A DNA stretch of 64,000 nucleotides from Scortum barcoo (taxonomy: Eukaryota; Chordata; Actinopteri; Centrarchiformes; Terapontidae). The notes under the pieces are model-generated. The model worked only from the letters and a program-made list of their open reading frames with translations, did not search any database and was not told the origin of the DNA. Position 1 is the first letter of the stretch. Each line of letters begins with the position of its first letter. The stretch covers positions 9,982,028 to 10,046,027 of the forward strand of contig CM041546.1 of the NCBI GenBank assembly GCA_023238725.1, given 5' to 3'. A program made the position numbers and the translations under genes. This document shows positions 45,501-60,200 of the stretch, piece by piece.

Positions 45501-46330
45501 AGATAACAAATTATGATTTTCAGTGGAGATTGTGTTGGAAGGTTGTAGTAACTGTAAAACACTTATTTGTTTTTGTCTGCCAAAAAGGTTTTTGCAGCAG
45601 AGAAATCAGCCAACTGGTGCTGTTGTCTCAGATCATTTCCATGATGTTACACAGAATCAGTTATTATGTGAATCTTCTAATCTTGTTGTAGGCTATTTAA
45701 ATGTGGAAAAAAAATCTACGAAATGTAATAATATTGGTAATATTTCATCCCCATCTGCACATCCAGCTCATGGGGACTGCAAGAGTCATGCAAATGATGA
45801 ACTCATTTTCCTGCGAGACCAGATTTAAAGCAGTTAGTCTACGTATTGTTTGGGTTACACTGCTCTCTTATCAGCTCTATTATTAGCTGGCCACTCGCTC
45901 CCTGCAGTTGCCTTCCTTCCAGTATTTCCTGATTGCATTTTTCATCCCTGTCTCAACTGCGTCCCCAGTTCTTGTGTGCTGTGTACTTTCTCTGGCAGTT
46001 CCTGTAAAAGGCCTTGTCCTCACCATGATTAGAACTGTTTTTAGAAAATAGATCTGAGAGGAAGTTCATCATGCCCTTGCTGCGCCAAAGCACCATGCCC
46101 CGAACTTCCACGAAGACACACCCCAATTACCTCTCTGACTTAATTATATTTTACACTGGAGGTTATAAGCCAAGGTTGCGCTCCGGTGTCTGTCAAAAGC
46201 ACAGCAAACAACACATGGATTACATGAATCTGCGATCAGTGTTCCCAAAGCATTATACCTGCTAGAAAATGAAAGAGGTAGGATGAATTGAGACCTTATG
46301 TAAATATTAGTGTTATTATTTCATGGCTTG
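37771..46330. other. Gene-free flank upstream of kirrel, part 1
   Basis: No exon, RNA gene or intact transposon can be supported. Contents are a C run near 38988, a (TG) tract at 39575, and AT-rich stretches. Open frames of 91-118 codons on both strands at 41393-41826 and 100 codons at 40639-40941 (minus) resemble no family I know. Confidence 0.5.
39575..39599. repeat. (TG)12 microsatellite
   Basis: About twelve TG units upstream of the kirrel gene. Confidence 0.9.
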
Positions 46331-46334
46331 GCAC

Positions 46335-46436
46335 AGACTTTCATCCCAAGTGACTCACAAATTCTGGAACCCATTTGCAAAGCTGAGCTTTGCACCAGAG
46401 AAATGCAGGTAAAGTACATTGCTCAAGGGTACAACC
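46335..46436. mobile_element. Possible decayed dispersed repeat fragment
   Basis: The stretch contains CATCCCAAGTGACTCACAAAT and, about 75 bases on, ACATTGCTCAAGGGTACAAC in the same order. I recall this pair of motifs from common interspersed repeats of fish genomes. No ends or target duplication are visible. Confidence 0.3.
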
Positions 46437-48724
46437 GTTCCACATAATACGTGTTGTATTAAAACAGGTTGTGCTCAAATTAAGTGGACCCATGAATTGA
46501 AATGAAAAAGGGCCCCTTTTGAGAGGAAAATAGATTAGTTTTGCTGATAGATGATCACTTGAAAGCCCTGTGATGTGAATAAGTAAATTCTGACCAGTTG
46601 CAGTAAGCCTGATTTATATCAGTTAAGATGTTGTCCTGAGGGCCACTGCAGGGGGGTGGGGGATATGGCAATTTATCCATGAATACATCAAAGCCTTCTA
46701 AAGTGGCTTATTGCTACAGATATGCTTTTTTATTGTTTACATTGTATAATCTAATTTAGTTTGGTGAGAGGAATTCCTAAGCAGAGTTTTGGCTTTACAT
46801 TCTTAAGATCATTAACTTAGTCAGGTTAGTCACATAAATTGTTGTGTGCATTTACCAAACACTTGTCCCTGCACAAGTCTGGTGCAGTGCTGACCTTTTA
46901 ATAAGAATATAGTTAACAGAGATCCCTGTGGTACAATTCATTATTGTTGTAACACTAGCTCAAGTACCATAGTGGAAACTAGAAATTGTGGTTCCCCTCA
47001 ACCAAAACCTGCTCATTATTGTCCATGTGAACAGCTTGTCTGATTCATTAAGTGTTTCCCGCACTATGTGCTCAAGAGACACAGAGAAAGCAAAGAAAGA
47101 AGGAACTGTAGGAGGGAGGGCGCATGATGGTAGGTTGTGGTTTAGCTGGAGCGTGCTTGAAGTGAAATATGATTGATTAGCACATTCTTGGGTTGACATG
47201 CCCTCACTGCAGCTGAAACCTGTTAACTCAATGTGCACGGACTGGGCCGGATGAGGAGTCAAACCTGTTGTGACTGCCACATGGCAAATATCATGGTTGG
47301 CTGGCCAGGCCACAACTCAAGTAGGGTAGGAGGGTATAAACAAGCAGTCTACTTTGGGATCCAGGGTGTGTGTAACACTGCATGTCCATGTTTGGCAGAG
47401 TATGCATGTGTGTGCTCGTGTTTGTATTCGTATGGATGCGTGCGTGAAATGATGGGCTGTATTTTTCCCTGGTTGACATGAAACATAATACAACATGACA
47501 GATGCCGAGTGTTCCTTAACATCTGTTTGCACATTTTAAACAAACATTGCATTGTGCAAATCTGACCGGAGACAGACCCAGCTACATCCTGTGGGTTACT
47601 GAAGGAAGAGAACCAGAGGAATGTAGTAGTACATGGGGCATTGCATTAAGAGTTAATGTCACCAGCTTGAGTCGTCCTTGTTGGATCACTATAACAAATA
47701 GGTTCTCCTCGACTCTCTTTATTAATCCAGACAGGTTAATATGGATTTAACACAACTCTGGCAAAGGTCAGATTAGATCACTCTTGGTAAAGCCAGAGTT
47801 TGGTCCAAGTGAGGCTCGGAAAATGCAATAAGAAACAACGTGATGAGCGGGGTGTGAGCCTATCTGTCAGCAGCCATTAGCAGTCACATCAAAGCCTCAA
47901 TGAAATCAGAGTCTTGCTGAGAGCTGTCATTACAGGGCTGTTTCAGAGTCCGCAGGGCCAGGTTCCAGATCTCCCTCGATCCCACAGTGCTCTATGAGGA
48001 CCAGTGCCTCTGCTGAGGCAAACTGTCGCTCTGTATTCATTCAGCTGGGCCAGGTTCACACCGGTTTCTGCCTCTAATTAGTGAACAATAAGGTGAGGGA
48101 GGGAGACATTTTGAATTCATGATGGCAACAGAGAGGTTATTTAAATCACTGCTCCACAGGTGTCTTTATCTCTATAATGAAAGTGGCATTAGCACATTTC
48201 TTCTCAGCAGGACACCGTAATGATTTCTCACACACAAAGATGAGTAAAATATACCTTTTCCCGTAAAGGTGTCAAACTTTACTCTTTATACTGAAGTGGA
48301 TGATTTCAGCTGAACTATCACTCTTTGCACTCCCAAACTCCTGAGCATGGCTGAATGGGCTTGAAATGTTAATTCATAAATACATGCTTGCATAATTCAC
48401 CACAGGAGAGTCAGGTGTCACACAGCTTCACATGCTGATTTCAGAGAGTTCCTCTCCACATTATACAGCCGCAGACACGGGAATTTCAGCTATGCCCGGC
48501 CAGTCTGTCTAAACATCTGTGTCTGCGGCTTTATGGGTGGCCTGTGCAGCGAGGACAATCATTGTAATCTTGACCATGGTAGGGGAAATAGTAGCTCACC
48601 AGGAGTTCAGTGTGGCTGTCACAGGAGTCCATGCTTGACAGGCTCGCACTTGAAAAGTCCCTGTGCTGTGAGTGACTGTCCTCTCTCTCCTGTCTACCCC
48701 TTATCGGCTCCCCTCAGCCCCTGC

Positions 48725-48753
48725 CACACACACACATACACACACACACACAC
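48725..48753. repeat. (CA)n microsatellite
   Basis: CA units with one ATA interruption. Confidence 0.9.
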
Positions 48754-51700
48754 TACTTTCTTCTTCACCCATCACACAATAGTGTGCTGCAACAACTGTC
48801 TCCCTCGGCCACCTCTGTTCCCTGCCCACTCAGGGAAGATGACATGTGTTTGATGGCCAAAATCACTGCACTGTCTACCTTTTCTGTCTCCTCAGCAGCA
48901 GGCACACCACTGCCCGAGGGTTGGAGGGTCTGAGTGAGTGGCATGTTTGTACTGCTCAGCGCCTTCAGAGGAGATTTAATGCAGCTGATATGTTGTTTTG
49001 TTTGTTGCTTTGTACGTCGCTCTTAATTAGCTCCATGGACAAACAGTTCAAATGTGCCCCCTCAAAGCCACTACAGCTAATCAGGAATGCTGAAGAGCCA
49101 AAGATGAAGAGCAGAATGACGCTGACCTCAAAATGTCAGCTGGTGTTGCATTTCTTATTGTTTACTCTCACTGTTCTACGCACTGGTGTGCATGATCATG
49201 CTTAAGGCTCTTTGCATATTAGAACTCTGCTTTTTGTCCATACTCATTTCTTATAAAATTAGTTGGGATGGGGAACAAATTAAAATGGCTAAAAAAGCCT
49301 TGTGGCTTTTTGTTGAAAGGATGGAAGCTCATTATGGGGAAACAGACTGAACCTTGGCCGCCCACGCCATTCATTTGGGGAGCCATGAGGCTCATTATCC
49401 TTTTGGAGAGACTACAGGTCAGGGCACCACAACCTGCCCTCTGCAATCGCCACAGCAACAAGACCCGCAGAACTCAGAGGTGACGTTAGATAGCACATTG
49501 CGGTCTTTTGCTGTTATCTTATTTGCGAGTCAGCCAACGAACAAAGGCGAGATGAGAAGGATGAGATGATAGGAGGTGACAGCCGCCAGTCACTATGAGC
49601 TTGGGTGATGGATGGTTGTAATTCTGTCTATTTAAGGACATCTACATCACTAATCTACTGTTTCTTAAAGGTTTTTACCTTTAATTTAGACATTTAATTC
49701 ACTGAAATTTCACCTTCCCCCAAGGAAAAACAGTGGGATTGATAAATGACAGTATGTTCTACTTTTACCATGTAATCAAATTATAATTACTATAATACAC
49801 ATCTTTCATCTGCCTGAGTCGTAGGTGAGTGGGTGGGACTCAAAGTGACACAGGCACACTTGAGCTGATAAAAGGCCTGGCTCAGGCCATATTTAGTTAT
49901 TTTATTTGAATGACAGGGGAACCTGCCATCATTGTTTGATTGGTTGACAGAAGACATTTTTTTATCATTGAATGTACTCTGGATGTGTTATTAACTTCAA
50001 ATCGCCTGGAACAACAAAATCAAAGGGAAATCAATGTGAAAGAAAATAAAAATCCAAATAGTTCTTAGGTCCATATAGTTTAACAGGTATTCCTGTGCAG
50101 ACGCTTTTTAACACACTGCAAGAAGAAGTGTTAGAAAATCTCCCTATTTACATCATCCTTCTAGTGAGATAGCCTATGTACTGGGAATGAACCAAAGAGC
50201 TCAAGCAGGGTAACAAGAGGCAAATAAAGGACCTAGACTCAGACTCCAGCCTACTTCAGGGTTCTTGCCTCTGTGGAGCTCTACTTTGTGAGCATGTTTA
50301 TGGCTGTAATGGGTGTGAGAGGCCTGATAATGCTCCCGAGAGTCTCGCCCACACACTGAAGAACTTAATATTATGGCCATACAGATGATGAAAAGAAGGG
50401 TTGTAATGGACGGGCTGCAAGGGCTTTATAATCTACCTGCCATGCCATGTGTCATGATGAGGAGGCAGCCAAGCTTGCATGCTCCTCTCGTGTCCACCAA
50501 TTCCTTTGTAAACAGACAGCTGACTGTTGCCAACTTTGCCTGTTACTTATGTTCTGTCAGCCCTGGAGCACAAGGCTCTTGAATCGCTCTTTGATCCTCA
50601 TGCTTTCACTGATATGCTATGCACAAGCTCTTTTGAACACCACTAGACAACAACTTATCTGTTTTATACGATACAAATTTTGAATATACAATTGACACTG
50701 ATGCTGCATTTTAGAGGCTCCAACAGTTTAATTTGCAAGAGTTACTCATCCAGAAATCTTACAATTTTGCAACAATCTTCTTTATTTGGTCATTAAATTT
50801 TCAATGATGAAAAATAAGCACCATTTTCCGTTACTCTGGCAACACAGCTTTTTTTGTATTTCACCTGTCTTCTGTCCTTGGGTTAAACAAATCAGTAGCA
50901 GAGTTCTGCCACGGGCACCAGCTGTTTTTATCAGCTTGTTGCTATTGGAAATGATGGCACTTAGACTCAAGGGCCCTTTCTTAGCCCTGATAGAGCAAGC
51001 TATCTATTTTCAGCTTCTTGGCTCTTTCTATACCCCTGCTAACAGTATGGCCACAAACTGCCCTTATCACTAACCCAGACATGGTCCTCTCTTGGAGTCT
51101 GGCTCAGGGGAAAAAGGGTGGAGAGAAATGGTGGTTTGGATCATGTTTATGATTCCCGCTCTTGCTGCCCTTTCCTGCTCCCCAACCTCCCGTTCCCTGA
51201 ATCCCATGGCTGACTGATAATGGAACAAAGCTGCTGTCCACTCATCTGTGTGTGTCACATGTCCTGCTCGAAGCCCCCCTCAGTTATGGTGAATCATCTG
51301 CGACAGAGTAACTGGAGCACATGGTCACTCTGCCCCGTGGCTCTGCCTTGGCAGTGCCAGTGCTGAATCCATCGCCTGCCCAGGGAGAGCAAAGAGAGAG
51401 CAGGCAAGACTTTGCGGAGATCTCCCCTCCCTCTTCCCTGAAGCTTGAGCCTGCATTGGTGGCCCTGTCTGAGGCTGTTTGCTCTTAATTGAGTTGCTCA
51501 CTCAGCCACTGGCCCTGGGGGACACCTCTGTGTCACTTCCTATGATTAACCTAAATTTCATCCATCGTCCAGGACTGCTGCCAGATCTGGTAAGCCCAAG
51601 AAGTATGTGTTGAGACATCCACAATAAAAGAGCAAGGAGAGGAAAAGGAAAAGGGTGAGCAGGAGGCCAAGGTAAGATTTGATGATGGTGGCAGAATAAA

Positions 51701-52641
51701 TCTACCAATTAATGTGCACATCTATACATAAAACAGAGAAGTGAAGATGAAGATAATTAGGATACCAGGTATAAGATCCAACTTTCCTGCCTCAGCAAAA
51801 GCTATACTGCATTGATGTCACACAGTCTGCGCTGAGCTGGTCAAGTGGATTTAGAAATGGCCTCTTGTCATAGCGAGTTCCATTTAACAGCATTGGTGCG
51901 GACCAATTTGGGCTTTTTAGCTCTGGCCTAGCTCCAGGGGGATAGGATGGTAATGTACGGGGCCTTCCTGTGAGTTTGTCTTAGGCTAGGTTGCTCATTT
52001 CCCCAGTAAGTAGCAGTAGATCAAAGGCAGTGAGTGAAGAGCCATTCTGTCCGGTTCGGTACACTGGGCCACACTGGGCCAATCAGACCTTTCATTTATT
52101 GGCACTCCCAGAAGCTGTATAAATCACGTCAACCAGCATCGACCAGAGCCTTAGTCCTGAAAAGTAGCTCACAACAACACATGGATTTGCTGCTGTCTTT
52201 GATAAATGTGAAGTTATTTAACAGCTTTGATGGCCAACCATCGGCAAGTACCATTGTTTTCCTTTTGGGTTTTCACAGCTTTTCCTTGTGCTCTCACTTG
52301 TTTTCTTTCTCACTCGCTTCCTTTTTCATGCCTATTTTGTTTTCCAAACACTTGTGTGCGTCGGCAGCCCTCTCCCTGCCAAGGCACTCATGGAGAAGTG
52401 ATAGGCATGGGGAGTCTGTGGGCCAGCAACCATGAAATAAATATGGATGGTCATGAGTGAGATGAGCGAGGATCATCTGTTTTGCCATCTGCTTGTGCGA
52501 GAGCGTGGATGTAATGACTGTAGTCCTGCCTAGCCCAGTGAGCCCTCCGTTGCCGGGAAGGCGCTTGACAGAAAAGGCACACTTTGCCGGGGCTCGCAAA
52601 CACACTCACACACCATGCATGCACACAGTCATTCATGCATG

Positions 52642-52663
52642 CACACACACACACACACACACA
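52642..52663. repeat. (CA)11 microsatellite
   Basis: Eleven perfect CA units next to imperfect CATGCA repeats. Confidence 0.9.
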
Positions 52664-53027
52664 ATTGCAGAAAAGAAAAAAATCTTATACTGTACACACT
52701 CAGTTGTTCCCCCTAAAGGGTACACACTAGTGCCTACACACAGAGCCACATAGACACAACAGCAGTGGCTTGGCTTCCCTACTAGGCTCAGGTACAAAGC
52801 CCAGGCTGCTGTGTGTGTTCATCTGCCCTGCCTATTCTGCGAGCATCTGGCCCGCCGTGGCCATTACAAATGACAGGTTGACAATTGCCAGGCAGGATTG
52901 GTGTTGGTGATTGTTCAGCTGGCAGTGTCCTACCATGTGACAGTCTGTTAGTGTCTCCGCATGAGGAACAACATGGGACTTGTGTTCGCAGCACCCTGGG
53001 CTTTGAGGGGAATAAAAAGCTGCACCA

Positions 53028-53049
53028 ATCCACCACCACCACCACCACA
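53028..53049. repeat. (CCA)n trinucleotide run
   Basis: About seven CCA/ACC units. The reverse frame reads as a Trp run and is not coding. Confidence 0.85.
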
Positions 53050-53384
53050 AGCAACTCCCCCACCTCCCCTACGCTCTGTCCCCCAAGCAGACAATCCTCT
53101 TTTTTCCTTGGACGGCTTCGTTGCTGAGGGCTGGTAATAGTATGAGTGTATGTTTATAAAAAAAAAAAATAAAGGAAAAAAAAAACAGGCTGTTGAATTA
53201 TACATATTCCTTATGGAGGGTGACACAGTAGGAGTTCTCAGAATCAATCTTGACGCTTGGATGGAATCATAGAGCGCAGAGAAAATGGCAAACATTGCTG
53301 TGGCTCAATGGCCTGATGCTCTCATAAATATGTTTTTATGGCCCTGAATGAGTTGGGGCACAGAGATGTTTGGTGCTCATAAAG

Positions 53385-53402
53385 GTGTGTGTGTGTGTGT
53401 GT
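53385..53402. repeat. (GT)9 microsatellite
   Basis: Nine perfect GT units. Confidence 0.9.
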
Positions 53403-54161
53403 TAGACTGTACAGTATAATGCTTCACACTACAGGTTATAAAACATCCTAATTTAATTAGCTCATACAACATGAAAATCAATAGCATGCCAATCATAGTT
53501 TAGTGTGATATACGTCATAAATCAGGAGTTCGGTGTGAGAAAAGGTCTTGATCGCTGACATTATCTTGTTTCTCAGTTTGTCTCGCAGAGGATGCCATTA
53601 CTACTGTATTGACCATTTGCACAACAAAGTTACGAATGCATCTAATGCAACACAACACTCTCAAATCAAATCCTGGCTCATTTACGGGATCCTCTGCGGA
53701 GAAATTGAACATTCTGCTGCCTCTGATTTTTCATCCATCCTTTGGGTTAAGCGTTGTCTTGGGAACTCGGAGAAAAGCAGGCTGCTGGGGGTGGAGTGGG
53801 GTGAGGGAGACTGTTAAGAGGCTCTTGAACTATAGTCTACTGTCAGTGGAGAGTGCTGAATGAGAAAACTGTCCAAGAGGAGAAAAGAGAAGCAGAAGAA
53901 GCAACAGATTCATGGCTAGGGTGATTCGTTTTGCTTGTCTACACCCCCTCAAGCTGCTACCGTCCACTATCAATGAAACACACTTGAGCAAAACCAAGCA
54001 TTTCTCCATGCCATGTACAAAGTCATGGGACGGGAGAGTTAACTCAGCTTTACCAGTAGCCATGTAGCTTTTCTGCTCTCTGTGTTGTTTACAGTCTCTC
54101 TGTTCCCAAGTTCCCTGTTTCTTTTAGTCTGATTAAGAATTTCACAATGTTCTCTTTTGGT

Positions 54162-54202
54162 AAAAAAAAAAAAAAAAAAAAAAAGAAAGAAAAAAAAAAA
54201 AA
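54162..54202. repeat. A-rich tract
   Basis: A 41-base A run interrupted by two G. It could be the poly(A) tail of a decayed retrocopy, but no recognisable body or target duplication is seen. Confidence 0.85.
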
Positions 54203-57200
54203 CCTCTGTGTACAGAGAGAAACAACGAGGCTCCCTATTCAGCTGTGATGTTTTTCCCCCTTATTCAGTTTGAAGCTCCACCAACTGGCACACTATACTG
54301 CTTTTTTTCATGTTGCCCTGGCATTTAAGCTACAGCGAAAGCAGTCTTTGAAATCTGTGGCTCAAAAAAAAAAAGTGATATCTGTCCCCAATGATGTGTG
54401 GTGGCCACAGGATACACCACTGTGTTTTGAACCTGTGTAATTTGGTGATTAATGTTGACCCTGTCTGCCCTATACCTTATTTATCTCTGTTTTTATTGAA
54501 CCATAGGGAATCGCAAAGACTGCAGAAACTCAGACTCTGGATGCTGGTAGTGCATGAATATGATGCAAAGGGTGTCTCATACCTTTTCTCAGGCCGTTCT
54601 TTTATGCCTTTTAGCTCTCTGATGATTCACCTGCCAATAATTAAACGTGCTTCACTTTCATGTCTTGTATTCTCCAATAAAGCTTGATAACAAGTTGCAG
54701 ATTTAAATAGTACAGGCCAAAACCCTGGCACCAGCTCTATCCCTCGCTCCACATAAGGCTAGAAATAGCCAAGATCTGGCCCAAAACGTCACAGGGAAAT
54801 TGGGATTAAGTTCAGCTTGATGTCGCCCATCTCTCCACTGCCCAGATTTCCACTAGTACTTTCCCAGCAGCTCTCTCACATCTTTGTGGGTCACATCACA
54901 GAATTCCTGTCATCAAGGGCGGCGGGTTTTAACGTCAGGGCCTGTGATATCTCCTCCCAAAACCCTTCCCTCTCCCTCTTCCGTTCCACCGATAACAGCT
55001 AATCCTTGCCTCACATTAAACTGTGACCAAGATCAATTAAAACCCTGCCTCACCCCGATAGCAATCTCCCTCCGCAGCAGCCAATGGTGAGACAAGTTTG
55101 TGTGTCTGCGAGCGTGTACAGTATATGAGTACACACGTGGATATGCCTGACTGTGTGTTTGTGTGTGCGTGCGCGTGTGTTGAAGGAGAGAGCTATAACA
55201 GAGAGTCATCTCCATCCTCTTCAGTGGGTTGCAGTCGGTTGCCAAGCCGCAGGGAGAGCCTGCCATTGATTTTCATCGCCTCTTAACAGAGATGAAAGAC
55301 AATAAAAAACAATAACAGTGATGATCACAACACTGCTGGCCATGTATGCATATAATGATTATCCATATCTTAATTAGTATTCTTTCCTTTGTTGTAATTA
55401 TTTTTATTTGGCACTGGCCTTATCATTGTTATGAATTCTGTAATGAAAATGAAGCTTAGCGTGTTCTTGTGTGTGTCGGTGTACAGCTGTGCTAATACAA
55501 CACTGGTGAATGTGGGTCCGCACCCCATATTGTTCCTCCTCTCGATTCTCATTTTTGGATCAGTCCAATGGAGATCTCTCGCACAAAGAGGATTCTCCCC
55601 GCCTATCATTTTTATTTAGAAAGTTGAGTGTAAGTGGGCAGCATTTTCTTTTATGCGTACGGTGTGCCAGTTTCATGGTGCAGAGTTGTTTCCAAAACCA
55701 TTGGCATCATAGTGAGACTGGTTGGCAGAAATAGAGAGCTTGGTCCTGGGGTGCCAAATGTGCTTTGGCATGCGATTTGGAGGGTTGGGTAGTGGGAAGT
55801 GGGGGATGCCATGCAGGTAGAGGATAGATAGGAGGGGATGGTAGTGAGCACGGCAGGACAGGGCGGGAAAAGAGGCGGAGCGGAGTCTCAAGCGTGCAGA
55901 GTGGCTGCCAAGCCGACTGTCATGTTAGCCACTGGGACTGGCTGCTGTGGGCCTCAGGTTGTTTTGGTGTGTACATCAAAAGGACAGGCTGTGAACATGA
56001 AAACACAACTCATTTTTCCCCCATCTATCCCATCTTTCGCCTTCCCTACACTACTTTTTTCTCTTGCTCTTAGGCTCTCTTTTCGTGTTCCTTCCCACGA
56101 GAGGCACATCCAAGGTGCTGCAGAATCTTTGATCTCTGGAGGAGAGACAGCATGCCTGCAGGGTTGCCACGACAAAGTGCAGGAAAGACCCAGGAGACGA
56201 GAGGAAAGGATAGAAGTGGAGAAGAGAGGTGGCCAGCAGTCTGAAAGGCAGAAGCCTAACTATTGTGTTATCACAGATGACAGAGGAAATGTGTCCACCA
56301 TATTTTCAACGGAACAGATGACCCAGGAAAGCTAAACACAAGCTTCTCACTGCATCACAAACCACAAGAAAAGTACCATCTGCTGCCATTTTCACCCTTC
56401 TTCAATTGTGTCTGTGTTCCATCTTTTGCACTGCTGTCAGCACGGTTTCAATTACATCCTGCAGCTTATGTCTATAGTCGATTACACCAGCTTTGTGTTC
56501 ATGTGTAAGGCTGCGGGTTGACTTGTGTTTGTAGGCTATGCAGAGCTTTCTTCTTTTATTGTCTCTTCCAAAGACAATGGTGTTCTTGGCCTGCAAGCAG
56601 TTTCCACCCCTTCGTACCGCAGTGCAAGTTGTGAATGATCCAAATTCAGAACAAAGAGATCCAATTTTGATTCCTTAATGTTGTTTTTGTTTTCCTCCCT
56701 TTTTGTACCACACTTTTTATTTTTAGTCGGTGGGGCTTTTTCTTCTCCTAGATTGGCTCTGCTTAGTTGTGACCTAGTTTATTAAAAGGGGGGAGTTTGG
56801 CCAAGCCATGGGAATCAGGGGCAGATTAACTTTCTGTTAGTTCTCCCTAGCACAGCTCCATATGTCAAGAGCAGCTGCTGTATTAGAAAAACAGAAAAAA
56901 AAGTCACTAAAAGAGTAAAATAGCGGTGAAATGCCCATTTCAACTGTGCAGCTGCATGCCTAGCATTAACAAACGAAAAGGCTGAATTATCACTCTGTGA
57001 AATGGTGTTGCAGATGCCACTGTATAGTTACCTAAGTTATACAGCTCCATTAATAGCCCAGCATAGAATTTTAACTATTGACTGCACAACCACAATGCCA
57101 GATGATGTGTTGTACGTTATCAGGCAGTGCTTTGCTTTTTTTATACACCTGAAGTAATCATGTTTACCACCTCTCGCTCTCTTAGTGATAGAAAATGACA

Positions 57201-60200
57201 GATGCAGCACTGAGAAGGTTTGAGCAGGAAATGGCTTTGCCAGATAACAAAAAGGACTTTGACTAGCATTACTGCAAAAGAGAGAATTACTCAGCCTTTC
57301 TTCAACCTGCCGCATGTTGTCTCCACTATCAACAAACACTACTTGCAGTGGAAACGTGTGGGGGGAAACACAAAGCGGCTCACGAGGGTCAATTACAATT
57401 CTTTCGGTCTGCACACCGCATCATGTAGGTACCTCGACACCTTGATGCAGAAGCATCTTTCAGCTTTAAAAGTTTGAGTTTGCTGCTTAGTTTAAAAAGT
57501 GAGAGCCTTGCAGAGGGAAGCGGAAATGTGTTGGATTGCTGTATGAAAATTGTATTTCCAACTGGCAAGTCAACAGTGAGTTTCCTCTCATGGTAACCAT
57601 CAAACACAAACTGTGTTTAGCAACAAACACACCACAACACATGATATGTGGTATATTTTTTCGGTATTGGGCAGAATAATATGCATGAGTTGTTTGCAGC
57701 TCATCCCTGTTTTTGAGTGACGGGCTAGAAACATATTAGGCACATCTTGATTCATCTGTCATCTGCCCTATATCTGCATTGTTTATCTGCCCTTGTGTTT
57801 TTGCCCGGTTTAGCGTAAACACATCCATGTTATCCACAACCTTGCTTGTAATTAAGCAAATTCAGGAGTGATAACCTCATTGGATCTCAAAGCATTTACA
57901 GGGTTATCCTGCCGAAGTCGGCTTACAAAAGAAATCAGGGATCAGGAGTAAATGACAAGAGGATAAGAGGATAGGAGAAAGGAGAGCACTGGGGAAGGGT
58001 GCTCTGCCTCCTGTCTTTACTGCAGTCAGAGAGCAGAGGATAGTGATTATTAAGATGGCAAAGAGGTACAAAAGATCTTTAAGGTGTTAGTTTGAATTCT
58101 TTCTTTCTGTGATTACAGTGTGGTTTCTATTTGTCGGCAAATGCTGTCTCTCACTATGGCCCTGTGAATGTGAATGCTCTGAATTATTGGACCTTGGGCT
58201 AGACCAACACTTGCTGAGGATGTGTGACAATTACATTGATTGAGCGCTAAACCTCTGTATACTATAAAGATTTTGACCCTGGTGTCAACCCTTTCACACA
58301 ACTTACCAATACATTTCCAACATCACAAATCTGGTGTCAAAGCAGCATTAGGGCAACAATATGGTTTATATAAAATGCACTCATTTATTGTCACACTACT
58401 AATCTCATGTTCATGCCAAACAGCGACAATAACAGCCAGGGGCAGGATGATAAAGCCATTCCAGGGAATACATAAATGGACCCGACTTCTGCTGATATGG
58501 TCAATGGTAGTGTGATGTTAAATTCAAAGAAGATCCAAATTAGTTTCCCTATTATGCAAACGTGTGCACACATTTGCATGGTGACACAGGATGCATAAGT
58601 GGTCACACCATGTGTACATAAGACACTCGAGATGGACAAAATGTTCCTGTGCCAGACGGGCCAGACGCGGCAATGTTTTAAGCAAATGCTATAAATGTAA
58701 TGAGGAGCGAGCGCTTTAATGACAGTAGAAACAAATCGCACCCTCTGAAAGCACAGGGGCGCACAGGCACTAATCAAGACCGGTGAGTCCTGCAGGCAGA
58801 TCACTCATTGATGATTTTCATTAAAGGCAGAAACCAGTTGGGCAGTTGGATAGAGCTGCCTACTGCCTCCACAGTGCATCTCTGCAGGGCCCCCTCATGG
58901 TGGTCCCTCCTCCCCACCACCGAAAAACTACCCATGGCTACTTTTAAACTTGTATCGGATGATTAGACTTGGGTTGCATCCCAGAACACTGCTCAGGCCC
59001 AGCGGGGATTCAGCAGGGAGCATCGCAGCCAATGCATAATTTCTCAAGATGGAGGGACTCACACTGAGCCAGTGAGTCCCAATCCTGCGACGGCAGACAT
59101 GTGAAAAGCTTATTGAAGAACTAAATAAGACAGTATTGAGCAGATGAGAAAAAACACAATATTGGACCTTTTCTGACCCCTTCAGATGGAGTGGGCAGTT
59201 TAGTAAAATTCCAAGTTATTGCTCATTATTGTATAAATATGAGCAAGATATTTAGAAGTTAAAACTCAACTTTCTATTTCTGTCTTCTTTTTCACCTGCT
59301 TTCTTCATCTTGCTGTCTTCTCCTTCGTCTCCCCCACTCTTCATAAAGGGATGCTCAAGAATGTGCTCAGCAATTCTCTCTTCTCAAACTTACCCACATC
59401 TTAATTAAAGGTTTTATGGCTTTCCTAAGTTTCATTTTGTATTCCTCTTCGGTTATCTTATCTAAATGCTATAATGGAAGGCAATTTTCTAAATCTGAAG
59501 AGAAAAACTGCATTTTTGGAACAACAACAGCCACAGCATAATGTTATGAAGATATTTGTGGGCCTCTCTATCTGCCAAATGAGGAGATTTCCGTCTCTTT
59601 CATCCAGTTCTAATCAACGCTGAACATGTGGGAAACTAATGGTGTTTTTCTGTTTGCAAAACAGCGCTCGCTTCACCTCTGAGTGGGACAGTATACCGGA
59701 TTGAACAGATTATAGACCGTGCTGTACATAACAAGGGGTCAAACGCACAAAATGTGCATCTTTTATTTTTAATGGCTTATGAATATTTAACTGCCAGGGT
59801 CACTCGGCAAAAAAATTCTACAGTGGAAATCAATAAATTGGTTTTTTAAATGGAAACCTGAGCAAAACATTTAGTCTCACCAAAAATACTATGAATTACC
59901 CTGAGCTTAATCTCTTGAGCACTCTGCCAGGGAGAAAAAGCTGAAATTCCTGACACTGAGTGTGTGTTAAAGAGTTTTTTATGCATGTGCGCATGACTGC
60001 ATATGTGCATTCTTGATGTTCCGTTGTGAGTCCTTTGTTGTGCCTCTTGCACTGTTGACTGTACTTTTTGGGTGTCTGTGTGTACAGTGAATGACTTGAT
60101 TCCAGTAGGATTTATGTGTACAGTATGTGTTTCTGCAACTATAAAGGCATCTTTCATTCTGTCATGCTCATAAATTTAATTTCTAAGTCAAGAAACATGA

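Noticed and set aside
54162..54202. A-rich tract as the tail of a processed pseudogene
   Set aside because: The sequence before it shows no gene-like body and no flanking direct repeats could be found.
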